21,167 nucleotides of DNA from Opitutia bacterium UBA7876 (GTDB lineage: Bacteria > Verrucomicrobiota > Verrucomicrobiia > Opitutales > Seribacteraceae), in assembly GCA_002500665.1 (NCBI GenBank), contig DLRY01000072.1:1-21167 (forward strand), written 5' to 3'. Made by a program: the position numbers and the translations under genes. A model generated the notes under the pieces. The model searched no databases. It saw nothing but the letters and a program-made list of their open reading frames with translations, and was not told where the DNA came from. Of this stretch, positions 1 through 6,352 are shown piece by piece; the stretch's first letter is position 1, and every line of letters starts with the position of its first letter.

Positions 1-28
1 GCGCTCTAACCAACTGAGCTACTACCCC
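1..28 (-). tRNA. tRNA, 5' part only (anticodon outside window)
   Basis: Read on the minus strand from position 28 the sequence gives a 7-nt acceptor strand GGGGTAG, the TA at tRNA positions 8-9, then the D-arm GCTC-AGTTGGTTA-GAGC. That is a standard bacterial tRNA start. The anticodon arm lies beyond the window edge, so the amino acid cannot be assigned. A promoter-like pair of hexamers sits immediately upstream on the same strand. Confidence 0.85.
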
Positions 29-44
29 GAATCGCGAAGGTGGA

Positions 45-73
45 TATAAAAGCGCCGGGCCCGGATAAGTCAA
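45..73 (-). promoter_or_regulatory. Probable promoter of the minus-strand tRNA
   Basis: On the minus strand TTGACT (73-68) is followed after 17 bp by TTTATA (50-45), with TATATC overlapping it. The -35 box is five of six to consensus and the -10 box is weak. The expected start lies close to the tRNA 5' end at 28, with a GC-rich stretch in between. Hexamers and spacing are read directly; promoter function is inferred. Confidence 0.5.
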
Positions 74-272
74 GTTGCAACGCAATCCCAGAGCCCTGAA
101 AAAGCACTCTTGGAGGGCATTTTAAAAAAAGAGAAAAAATAATTTGTTATTGGTTTTGGGGCGCGCTTTGTTGTTCGTCCTTTTTCTCATGACGCCTTCT
201 CCATATATCCGCGACCGCATCCTTTTTGGCGAAAGGAAGCCTCCATGCGGGGGAAGGGTCTCGGGGAGAGAA

Positions 273-429
273 TTTCCGGCGGAAAGGGCTCAGCGCCCTC
301 AATTTGGTGTGATGAGGAACGTGGCCTTCTAGTAGACGCGATCTGGGAGAGGGCTTACCCCGGAAACCGCCCAAGGCGACGGTTTCCTGATCCTTTTCTT
401 TTCCCGCCATGGCGAAAGCCGGCGGGAAA
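273..429 (+). promoter_or_regulatory. Cluster of hairpins, possible structured 5' leader
   Basis: Four inverted repeats lie in tandem. 273-277/281-285 is TTTCC/GGAAA with a 3-nt loop. 285-289/295-299 is AGGGC/GCCCT with a 5-nt loop. 362-369/380-387 is GGAAACCG/CGGTTTCC with a 10-nt loop and a pyrimidine-rich tail that includes short T runs. 400-408/421-429 is TTTCCCGCC/GGCGGGAAA, enclosing GGC-GAAA-GCC, so a 9-bp stem continues past a 2-nt bulge into 3 bp capped by a GNRA-type tetraloop. All pairings are read directly. A role as leader, attenuator or small RNA for the gene starting at 502 is inference; the third hairpin could instead act as a terminator. Confidence 0.4.
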
Positions 430-501
430 GGGGGTCTCATTCTCTCTCCCTGCTTCCCTCAGGCTACCTGCAAGTACGAATACAAAGAAGAAAGGACAGA
501 A

Positions 502-1581
502 ATGAATACGCAACTAACCAAACCCAACAAAATTCAACCACCCAACCCCTGCGGGAGCGACTCTGCCCGCATCGCGCAGATGGTCCGCGCATGTGCCTTG
601 GGAGAGATCCAATCCCATGGCCCGGTCTCCGTAATCCCAATCGTGGAGGAGGGGCTGAACGAAGGACCTGATTATCTATCCCTCGGCGAGGCCATGGACA
701 GCGCATCGATGGTGGTTACCGAGGTGAGCGAGGAGGGGTTCGTTCCCATCCTCAGAGTCCGTAACATAAGCCCGAACAAGATTCTGCTCCTAGATGGCGA
801 GGAACTCGAGGGTGCCAAACAAAACAGGGTCCTTAATACGACCGTGCTGGTCCCGGCTGAACAGGAAGTGACCATTCCCGTGAGCTGCAGTGAGAGGGGC
901 AGGTGGCGCTACAAGGGCAAGTTCTTCGAGGATTCGGGGGTCCTTATGGCCAAGAAGGCCCAATACCACAAGTCGAGCTCGGTCTCGGTCAACCTGAAGT
1001 CGAACGAGTCTTATGCCTCCAACCAGGGCCAAGTCTGGAAGTCCATCAATTGCTTGTATTCAAAGTACCAGGACTCCTTTTCGCCAACGGAGGCGATGCA
1101 CGACGTGTTTAAGCAAAAGGAAAGCTTGCTAGAGGATTACCTGGACCACTTTCCATGCGTTGAGGGACAAAGGGGAATGGTCCTTTTCGCAGAGGGCGAG
1201 CTGGTGGGCTGCGAGGTCTTGTCGAGAACCGGGCCCTACCGCAGGTGCCATCCCAAGATCGTGAAGAGCTTCTGCATAGACCTTCTCGACCTGCCGGTGG
1301 AGAAGGACGATAAGATGGGGTCTTCCGAGAAGGCCACGGAATGGCTCGATTCGATCGAGAATTGGAAAAGCGAGAGGTTCAAGTCGCTGGGGGAGGGAGA
1401 AGACCTTCGCCTGAAGAACGGCGTATCCCATGGGAACGCTCTGGTTGCCGAGGATACGGTAGTTCATTTCGTTGGCTTCGCTCCTCACGTAATTAGGGAC
1501 GACGAAAGGAGCCGGTCCGAACGATGGGGGATGAACCGGGAAGAAGGCAGGGACCGTCCCGGGCACTGGGAGGAGCTCTGA
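502..1581 (+). CDS. ARPP-1/DUF6569-like domain protein
   Basis: This is a 359-aa cytoplasmic protein with no signal peptide or membrane segment. The segment at about residues 86-133, with LLLDGEELEGAKQNRVLN followed by the conserved run ending in CSERGRWRY, is the signature of the family I know as ARPP-1 (DUF6569). The end, with a Gly-Asn-Ala-Leu-Val stretch and VVHFVGFAP, also fits. The family name reflects genome association with ADP-ribosylglycohydrolase and rhodanese-phosphatase genes; its biochemical role is unknown to me and no such partner is visible here. The ATG at 502 is chosen over the in-frame ATG at 409 because AAAGGA precedes it at good spacing and the extra 31 residues are non-conserved and run through the hairpin region. 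The gene ends 3 nt before the next start, so the two are probably co-transcribed. Family call by recall of motifs only. Confidence 0.75.
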   Translation: MNTQLTKPNKIQPPNPCGSDSARIAQMVRACALGEIQSHGPVSVIPIVEEGLNEGPDYLSLGEAMDSASMVVTEVSEEGFVPILRVRNISPNKILLLDGEELEGAKQNRVLNTTVLVPAEQEVTIPVSCSERGRWRYKGKFFEDSGVLMAKKAQYHKSSSVSVNLKSNESYASNQGQVWKSINCLYSKYQDSFSPTEAMHDVFKQKESLLEDYLDHFPCVEGQRGMVLFAEGELVGCEVLSRTGPYRRCHPKIVKSFCIDLLDLPVEKDDKMGSSEKATEWLDSIENWKSERFKSLGEGEDLRLKNGVSHGNALVAEDTVVHFVGFAPHVIRDDERSRSERWGMNREEGRDRPGHWEEL

Positions 1582-1584
1582 TCG

Positions 1585-2175
1585 ATGAAAATGCATCCTT
1601 CGAAAATCAAAAAGGCGACCCAGCGGGAGCTCTTTGCCACCAAGGAATATGGTTCATCAAGGGGTCCATGGCTGGTTTTGGACGGGCAGGGGAAACCCGA
1701 CCGCAGGGCTATGACGAGCCTGCATGGGAAGTGCAGGAAGGACGGCAGGCGCCGAGAGCAAAAAGAGCTGGCCCGCTACCTGGCGCGGGGGGCCGGGACG
1801 AGGAAGGGGCACGGCTTCCTGCTCAGCGAGTTCGAGGCGACCCTCGAGCTCGATGGCCCCTGGGAAGCCACCCGGGTCATCCTGGAATCCCTTCACCTCC
1901 ATCCTCACAGCCACGAGCTGAGATACCGTCTCCATTTCCTGCACTTGGGGGAGGGGAACCTGGCGGCCGCGGCCCACTGGCTGGTGCAGGCCCTTCTCGT
2001 CGAGAAGGTCATCCTTCCCAAGCCCAGGCCACGCCCGGTCCGCAAGGTGGTCCGGCCCAAGGCGGTTCCCCGGCTGATTGACCGGGGGCCTCCGAGGGAG
2101 ATCAATTATTTCTTCTATGCCTCGCCCTTCATCTGGGGGGAAGAGGAGTGGGACGAGGACGAGTACTGGAACTAG
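1585..2175 (+). CDS. Hypothetical protein with a possible TPR-like helical pair
   Basis: I do not recognise this 196-aa protein. It begins 3 nt after the ARPP-1-like stop and has GGGAGGAG (1568-1575) at good spacing, so translation from ATG 1585 is well supported; ATG 1591 is a close alternative. The N-terminal 70 residues are strongly basic. The centre (about residues 80-140) reads as paired amphipathic helices with an Ala-rich segment containing GNLAAAAHWLVQALL, which resembles a TPR repeat but is too short to assign. A Pro/Arg/Lys-rich linker follows, and the tail is acidic and aromatic (WGEEEWDEDEYWN). Position suggests it works with the ARPP-1-like protein. Its stop is 10 nt from the stop of the converging SRAP gene. 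Confidence 0.7.
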   Translation: MKMHPSKIKKATQRELFATKEYGSSRGPWLVLDGQGKPDRRAMTSLHGKCRKDGRRREQKELARYLARGAGTRKGHGFLLSEFEATLELDGPWEATRVILESLHLHPHSHELRYRLHFLHLGEGNLAAAAHWLVQALLVEKVILPKPRPRPVRKVVRPKAVPRLIDRGPPREINYFFYASPFIWGEEEWDEDEYWN

Positions 2176-2189
2176 CCTCTGCTCGCTAG
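2172..2189. terminator. Small hairpin across two convergent stop codons
   Basis: CTAGC (2172-2176) and GCTAG (2185-2189) form a 5-bp stem with an 8-nt loop. They overlap the stop codons of the 196-aa protein gene (+) and the SRAP gene (-). There is no T-run on either side, so efficient intrinsic termination is doubtful; it is noted because the two units converge with only 10 nt between them. Confidence 0.2.
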
Positions 2190-2860
2190 AACAGGGTGGC
2201 TTGTCTTTCCCCGGAGGCGTCCTGCAGGCCGGGGTCGTCGTTGCGTGTGGCGTTTACCCGCTTGCTCACCCGATAGGAGTCCATCGCGACCCGTCCCCCT
2301 TCCAAGATCAGAGAAAGTCTTGCCTGCGGGGTTGAAGGATCCAGCCAGGCCTGCCGGTCTTCCTCCCTTACGAGGAGGGGCATGCGGTGGTGTAGGTGGA
2401 GCAGGCTGGGGTGAGCGCTTCGGGTGAGGATGCAGAAGCTGAGCCCGGGATCGTGCCCGTCCTGGGCGTTCTGCCAGATCCCTGCCATGGCGAAGGTCGA
2501 GCCGCTGGGCAAATGGATGAAGTACGGGTATTTGCCGTCGTCCGAAGACTCCCACTCGTAGAAACCATCGGCGGGCACGAGGCACCTGCGGTGCCGGAAG
2601 GATTCGCTGAAGATGGGCTTGTCGGTCACCGTCTCGGAGCGGGCGTTGATGGGAAAGAGCTTGTTCCCGGAAGAATCCCCGTTTGCCGGGCGTGCCCACC
2701 ACATAGGAGTCCAGGCGACCATTCGACCAGTTATGGAGAGGGTGGGGTGAACTTGCCCGGGGGCGCGGTTGTAGCTGGGCCGGGCCTCTCGGGGAGCCTC
2801 CTCGACCAATTCGGTGAAGGCTCGCTTGCTCGGCCGTTTCCAGGAATAGCGCCCGCACAT
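2186..2860 (-). CDS. SRAP-domain abasic-site processing protein (YedK/HMCES family)
   Basis: The 224-aa protein begins MCGRY, the hallmark of this family: after Met removal Cys2 is N-terminal and forms the thiazolidine cross-link with abasic sites in single-stranded DNA. Other active-site elements are present: Asn72 in INARSE, Glu102 in ADGFYEW and His158 in HHRMP, matching the Asn/Glu/His set known from E. coli YedK. An upstream in-frame extension of 8 residues would bury Cys2, so ATG 2860 is the true start. It begins 5 nt after the queE stop and is last in the queC-queD-queE unit. Length is normal for the family. The family role is protection of abasic sites in DNA; coupling to 7-deazaguanine metabolism is only suggested by position. 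Confidence 0.93.
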   Translation of the reverse strand: MCGRYSWKRPSKRAFTELVEEAPREARPSYNRAPGQVHPTLSITGRMVAWTPMWWARPANGDSSGNKLFPINARSETVTDKPIFSESFRHRRCLVPADGFYEWESSDDGKYPYFIHLPSGSTFAMAGIWQNAQDGHDPGLSFCILTRSAHPSLLHLHHRMPLLVREEDRQAWLDPSTPQARLSLILEGGRVAMDSYRVSKRVNATRNDDPGLQDASGERQATLF

Positions 2861-2865
2861 GTCTC

Positions 2866-3570
2866 TTAGCTTGGATCTTGACACGGGGGCGGTTTACCGT
2901 CGCCCGGCAAATGGCTGAGGGAGGCTTCCGGGCGGGAGCGCCCGTCCGCCTCGTCCGCCTGGTAGAGCTTGTGGACCTGGAAGCCGGCCCGGAAGGGGGC
3001 TCCCCGTTCCTTGACCCACTGGTTGATGGCTTGAAGGATTTTCGGATCCTTGGCCCGGGACCATTCGGGGTGCAGCCAGACGGGGCAGGCGAATTCACCT
3101 AGGGGGAGGGCTTCGGCCCATTTGGAGATGGCGTTTGCATCCTCGATGATCAGCTTGAATTCGTCGGCCTCACGGAGACATTCCTCGATCGGAAGGGCGT
3201 TCCACTTGGGGCTCAGGGTAACCCAGTCCATTTCACCGCGGATGGGGTAGGCGCCACAAGTCTCGAGATGGACGGGAAGGTTTCTGTTCCTGAGTTCGTA
3301 GGCGAGGTCGTGGAGGTTGTGGATGGCGGGCTCCCCACCCGTGATCACTACGATCTCGCAACCAGAGCGGAAGGCCTCGTCAGCGAGAGCGTACGGTTCC
3401 ATGCGGTCGACCTTCTCGGGCAGGTGCTCGGAGTGCCAGGTACCCGCCGAGTCGCACCACGGACAGTGGACCGGGCAACCATGCAGGCGGATGAAGAAGG
3501 CGGACTTCCCCAAGTGCGTTCCCTCACCCTGCCAGGAGTGAAAGACCTCGTAGACGGGGAGGGCCTTCAT
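2866..3570 (-). CDS. queE: 7-carboxy-7-deazaguanine synthase (radical SAM)
   Basis: QueE converts 6-carboxytetrahydropterin to 7-carboxy-7-deazaguanine, the third step towards preQ0. The 234-aa protein has the cluster motif CPVHCPWC with Cys32, Cys36 and Cys39 spaced CX3CX2C, preceded by FHSWQGEGTHLGKSAFF, the QueE substrate-side motif, and followed by TGGEP (about 77-81) for SAM binding. ATG 3570 overlaps the queD stop as ATGA, indicating translational coupling. The recognisable domain ends near QVHKLYQAD; the final 30 or so residues are Pro/Ser/Asp-rich and not typical of the family, and the stop lies 5 nt before the SRAP start. Confidence 0.95.
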   Translation of the reverse strand: MKALPVYEVFHSWQGEGTHLGKSAFFIRLHGCPVHCPWCDSAGTWHSEHLPEKVDRMEPYALADEAFRSGCEIVVITGGEPAIHNLHDLAYELRNRNLPVHLETCGAYPIRGEMDWVTLSPKWNALPIEECLREADEFKLIIEDANAISKWAEALPLGEFACPVWLHPEWSRAKDPKILQAINQWVKERGAPFRAGFQVHKLYQADEADGRSRPEASLSHLPGDGKPPPCQDPS

Positions 3571-4010
3571 TCCGTGGAGGAAGGACGATAAGTGGCCGAG
3601 TTGCGGGAATCCTCCTCGAGATGTATCGAGAGCAAGCTGGCCCGTCCCTCCGTCTTCTCGGAGACCATGGGAGCGAAGACCTCGAAAAGGAAGCGGGCGA
3701 TTCCCTCGCAGGATGCACTCTCGACCCAGGTGATCTTGAGCAGGCCTGATTCCTCCAGCCGCTTGAGCTCCTCCTCGAGGGGGTCCTTCCGGCAGAGAAT
3801 GATCCCGTGATCGAGGTTTTCTTCGATCCAGTCTCCAATGAAATGAAGATCTCCGAAGTCGACGACGAAGCCGTTCCCGTCTAGTTCAGTGGCCCCGAAG
3901 GTCAGGGTAACGGACCAGCTGTGCCCGTGCAGGCGCGAGCACCTCCCGCCGTGGAATGGCTGGCGATGGGAAAGCGGTACGTCCCGGTAGGTCTTGCTGC
4001 AGGTGATCAT
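3567..4010 (-). CDS. queD: 6-carboxytetrahydropterin synthase
   Basis: QueD converts 7,8-dihydroneopterin triphosphate to 6-carboxy-5,6,7,8-tetrahydropterin. The 147-aa protein has the zinc ligands His15, His28 and His30, with Cys24 as the catalytic Cys in CSRLHGHSW. The Asp67-His68 pair in NLDHG and Glu102 in the ASCEGIA segment complete the expected active site. Length is close to the bacterial norm of 120-150. The start ATG (4010-4008) lies 9 nt after the queC stop, and the TGA overlaps the queE ATG by 4 nt. Only a tight GAGG precedes the start, so translation probably depends on readthrough from queC. Confidence 0.95.
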   Translation of the reverse strand: MITCSKTYRDVPLSHRQPFHGGRCSRLHGHSWSVTLTFGATELDGNGFVVDFGDLHFIGDWIEENLDHGIILCRKDPLEEELKRLEESGLLKITWVESASCEGIARFLFEVFAPMVSEKTEGRASLLSIHLEEDSRNSATYRPSSTE

Positions 4011-4019
4011 GCCTCGAAG

Positions 4020-4676
4020 TCAGTCTTCATACTCCGTAGGATCCGCCACTTTTGCGAGCTCAAAGGCTTCCTTGCGCTCGACGCAAGTGCCGCATTTGCC
4101 GCAATGTTTTTCTCTTCCTGCATAGCAGGACCAGGTCATCTCGAGGGGGGCCCCGAGCTCCTTGCCGAGGGCAACGAGATCGGCCTTGGCAAGGTCCACG
4201 AATGGACGGTGGAGGGTTAGTGAGCTCCAGTCGGCCAGGCCAAGCGCCTTTTCCATGGCATCGGCGAACTCGGGCCGGCAATCGGGGTATATGGTATGGT
4301 CGCCGGCATGGGCCGCATAGGCGACCGTTTCGAAGCCGGAGGAGAGGGCGTAGCCACCCGCAAGGGCTAGGAGAATCATGTTCCGGTTGGGGACCACGGT
4401 GGCCTTCATGGACTCTTCCTCGTAATGCCCCTCGGGTAGGTCGACCGTCCGGTCGGTCAGTGAGCTTCCTTGAAGAAGATTCCCGAGCTCGGGCAGGCTG
4501 AGAGATTCCCGGTGAAGCTTCAAGCGTTTCGCAACGGCCTCGCCGTACTCGAGCTCCCGGGCATGCCTTTGTCCGTAATCAATCGACAAAAGGTTGACCT
4601 CGGCCCCGTCGGCGATGAGCCGGCAGGCGAGGACGGTCGAGTCCAGTCCGCCCGAGAATAGAACCACCGCCTTCAC
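4020..4676 (-). CDS. queC: 7-cyano-7-deazaguanine (preQ0) synthase
   Basis: QueC uses ATP and ammonia to turn the carboxylate of 7-carboxy-7-deazaguanine into the nitrile of preQ0. The 218-aa protein begins with the PP-loop motif FSGGLDST (residues 7-14) and ends with a zinc site of four Cys (184, 192, 195, 198; C-X7-C-X2-C-X2-C). The start codon is GTG (4676-4674), forced by the PP-loop being only seven residues in; no clear Shine-Dalgarno precedes it. It is first in the queC-queD-queE-SRAP unit. The DUF1028 gene upstream is on the same strand with a 73-nt gap, so shared transcription is possible. folE, queF and tgt are not in the window. Confidence 0.95.
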   Translation of the reverse strand: MKAVVLFSGGLDSTVLACRLIADGAEVNLLSIDYGQRHARELEYGEAVAKRLKLHRESLSLPELGNLLQGSSLTDRTVDLPEGHYEEESMKATVVPNRNMILLALAGGYALSSGFETVAYAAHAGDHTIYPDCRPEFADAMEKALGLADWSSLTLHRPFVDLAKADLVALGKELGAPLEMTWSCYAGREKHCGKCGTCVERKEAFELAKVADPTEYED

Positions 4677-4749
4677 CTAACTGATTGGGTTTTCGCGTTC
4701 ACGGGGATCAATCTCTAGAGGATGGCCAATGGGAGGTCGAACCCGAAAC

Positions 4750-5472
4750 CTACCTTGGTTGGGGCCGCGGAAAGACCTTGCGATGGAGGCGGTAGATTCT
4801 TTGGAGCTCCTCAATTGGGGTGGGGTGGTCGTCGACCCGGAGGTCGCGGAAGCGGTCGTTGAGGCGGGCGTACCCCCATCCTTCCCTCACGATCAGCAGG
4901 GCGGCCGATTGCCTGCCCCTCTTGTCTCCTCCAGCCTTCTGACCGGCCCGCAAGGACTCGATCATGCGCTCGGCCAAGGTGCCGTTGGCATCCTCGAAGG
5001 CGCGTGCCATGGCCTGGGTGACTTTCGGGCCGGCCAAGAGGTTGCCCTGTACCGCGTAGTGAGGTCCGGTCTGACCGCCCGCCCAGGCAAGGCATTTTGC
5101 GCCCGTGTGGATGGAGGCGTTTCCGTCCGGGGTAATGATGCCAAGTTGGCGGCGTTCCCGGACTGGGTCGGCCTGAGTCATGAGCAGGACCGTTTCCCCA
5201 GCGGTTTTACCGTCCCTGAGCAGGCGAAGGCCGATCGGTCCGTAGCGGGTATTTCCCAAGGCTTGGCTGGCGATCGCTCCAACGCCCGCCTCGGCGTAGG
5301 GAACGACGCTTCCCACGGCGATGAACTTGGACTGGACGGCGACCCCAAGCTCGCCGGTGCTTGGGTCGCGGGCGACGATGGAAAAGGTCGAAACGTCGGG
5401 ATCCTCGCGGCTAGCTCCGGAAAGGGGGAGCAGCGCGGCAAGGGGCATGAGGATGAGGAGCCTGGTGACCAT
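4750..5472 (-). CDS. Secreted DUF1028 family protein (predicted Ntn-hydrolase fold)
   Basis: From ATG 5472 this is a 240-aa protein with a signal peptide (MVTRLLILMPLAALLPLSGA). The family core starts at STFSIVARDPSTGELGVAVQ, then SKFIAVGSVVPYAEAGVGAI, and is characteristic of DUF1028, which is predicted to have an Ntn-hydrolase-like fold with unproven substrate. A TTG at 5508 would add 12 residues and has an AGAGG upstream, but would place a basic stretch before the signal peptide and overlap the tRNA-Lys promoter; the ATG is preferred. The neighbouring queC gene lies 73 nt downstream on the same strand; no functional link is evident. Confidence 0.85.
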   Translation of the reverse strand: MVTRLLILMPLAALLPLSGASREDPDVSTFSIVARDPSTGELGVAVQSKFIAVGSVVPYAEAGVGAIASQALGNTRYGPIGLRLLRDGKTAGETVLLMTQADPVRERRQLGIITPDGNASIHTGAKCLAWAGGQTGPHYAVQGNLLAGPKVTQAMARAFEDANGTLAERMIESLRAGQKAGGDKRGRQSAALLIVREGWGYARLNDRFRDLRVDDHPTPIEELQRIYRLHRKVFPRPQPR

Positions 5473-5477
5473 TCGCC

Positions 5478-5505
5478 TTGACCCTAAGGCGAAAACGCTT
5501 AAATT
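5478..5505 (+). promoter_or_regulatory. Probable promoter of tRNA-Lys
   Basis: TTGACC (5478-5483) and TAAATT (5500-5505) are separated by 16 bp and lie 18 bp before the mature tRNA 5' end at 5524. The -35 box is five of six and the -10 box four of six to the sigma-70-type consensus. The element lies directly in front of the minus-strand DUF1028 ATG (5472). Confidence 0.4.
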
Positions 5506-5523
5506 CAACCTCTTTGCTTGGGA

Positions 5524-5599
5524 GCCGGCGTAGCTCAGTTGGTAGAGCAGGAGACTCTTAATCTTTTGGTCGTGGGTTCGAATCCCTCCGCCGGTACCA
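5524..5599 (+). tRNA. tRNA-Lys (anticodon CUU)
   Basis: The 76-nt cloverleaf includes an encoded CCA. The acceptor GCCGGCG pairs with CGCCGGT (one G-U at the end), then the D-arm GCTC/GAGC, anticodon stem GGAGA/TCTTT (two G-U pairs), loop CTCTTAA with anticodon CTT, a 5-nt variable loop, and T-arm GTGGG-TTCGAAT-CCCTC. The T-stem has a T-T opposition at its second pair. The anticodon reads AAG, lysine. It is flanked by minus-strand genes on both sides. Confidence 0.93.
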
Positions 5600-5611
5600 A
5601 GCGAGGCTTTG

Positions 5612-5646
5612 CAATCGAAGTCACGGGCTTTATTTCAATTCGATTG
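5612..5646. terminator. Inverted repeat between tRNA-Lys and lipoprotein gene
   Basis: CAATCGAA (5612-5619) and TTCGATTG (5639-5646) are perfect 8-nt arms around a 19-nt loop. The repeat lies 12 nt after the tRNA CCA and spans the stop codon of the converging lipoprotein gene. It may stop transcription from either side, but no T-run follows, so this is tentative. Confidence 0.3.
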
Positions 5647-6175
5647 TGCCGACGATTTGCCTGAATGCGGGACCAGTCTTCTCCAAGTCTTCCTCGGCGC
5701 TTTGACAGACGACGTAAAGACTCCTGCCTCCCTTTTTGAGTACGAAGTATTCCTGAACGTGGGGAATGCTCTCGCCCAGGAAACTAAACTTTAGTCGATT
5801 CTTCAATCCCTTGATGGGTTGCGACTTGCCTTGTCTGGTTATTGGTGAGAAATCGGACTTGCCTTGCTTTACGAGAGGGATTTCTTCCACATCCATGTCA
5901 GAGATGAAATCCTCGGCGAATTCCCAAAGCGTGCCGTCCTCCTCGAAATCATAAAGACACATAATGACGATTGCATCCCCGGGGCTTTCCAAATTAATGA
6001 CCTTAGTTTTGTCTTCTCCCTGCCCAAGCTTTTCCACACCTATGCTCCAGTTTCCAGGATAGCTGAAGGAGACGCCATCCGTGTCATATTCCTGAGGGGA
6101 GCCGATGTCGGCCATTTTTTCACAGCCCAAAAGACAGAGCAGGAAAAGAAAGGTTGGGATTAGGGTGCTTTTCAT
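5630..6175 (-). CDS. Small lipoprotein, possible PsbP/DcrB-like fold
   Basis: The 181-aa protein starting at ATG 6175 has a lipoprotein signal: MKSTLIPTFLFLLCLLGC, with Cys18 after Leu-Leu-Gly as the lipidation site. The mature part opens with a short linker, then GVSFSYPGNWSIG, a pattern common to PsbP/DcrB-like beta-alpha-beta domains where a strand and a Tyr-Pro-x-x-Trp turn begin the fold. Alternating strands and a predicted closing helix-strand (RQIVGTIEL) agree, but the family call is weak. The longer open frame from 6289 adds 38 residues that would destroy the signal peptide and is rejected. No strong Shine-Dalgarno is seen. It diverges from the response regulator gene at 6353. Confidence 0.75.
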   Translation of the reverse strand: MKSTLIPTFLFLLCLLGCEKMADIGSPQEYDTDGVSFSYPGNWSIGVEKLGQGEDKTKVINLESPGDAIVIMCLYDFEEDGTLWEFAEDFISDMDVEEIPLVKQGKSDFSPITRQGKSQPIKGLKNRLKFSFLGESIPHVQEYFVLKKGGRSLYVVCQSAEEDLEKTGPAFRQIVGTIELK

Positions 6176-6352
6176 TACTTGGAGGATTCCGGATTGGGGA
6201 TAAAAGTGAGGAGGAGTTCTTTTCCAGGTGCTAGGGGTGTGACAAGTCTTTTGCGAAAAAATGGAAGGATATTGCCTTTGTGTTGCCATGGAGACCGGGT
6301 TTCTCTAGGGCTACCTTGTTTTCTTTTGCCCCGCTCCCGGCCCAAAGCTTAC

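Larger units (their letters stand above)
29..501. other. Non-coding region between tRNA and ARPP-1-like gene
   Basis: No credible protein gene is seen here. Short open frames on both strands are Arg/Pro/Ser-rich, lack ribosome binding sites and resemble no family. The left part holds the tRNA promoter and an A-rich stretch near 121-145. The right part (273-429) holds several inverted repeats, listed separately. The last 70 bp are pyrimidine-rich, then purine-rich just before the start codon at 502. Confidence 0.7.

Noticed and set aside
144..505. Open frames of 60-100 codons on both strands before the ARPP-1-like gene
   Set aside because: Composition is Arg/Pro/Ser-rich without hydrophobic pattern, they overlap one another and the hairpins, and none has a good ribosome binding site.
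1524..2081. 185-codon plus-strand frame overlapping the 196-aa protein
   Set aside because: Gly/Pro/Arg-rich shadow. The frame starting at 1585 has the ribosome binding site, follows the preceding stop by 3 nt and has a more protein-like composition.
2172..3098. 308-codon minus-strand frame across SRAP and the end of queE
   Set aside because: It lies in another frame over two genes with clear family motifs; its product is Pro/Arg/Ser-rich and has no motif.
5524..5646. tRNA-Lys with a nearby 8-nt inverted repeat as a possible integration site
   Set aside because: No integrase, no direct repeat of the tRNA 3' end within the window and no foreign-looking block next to it.
6179..6352. N-terminal extension of the response regulator
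   Set aside because: The 58 extra residues precede a complete receiver domain, are not conserved in character and overlap the region upstream of the divergent lipoprotein.
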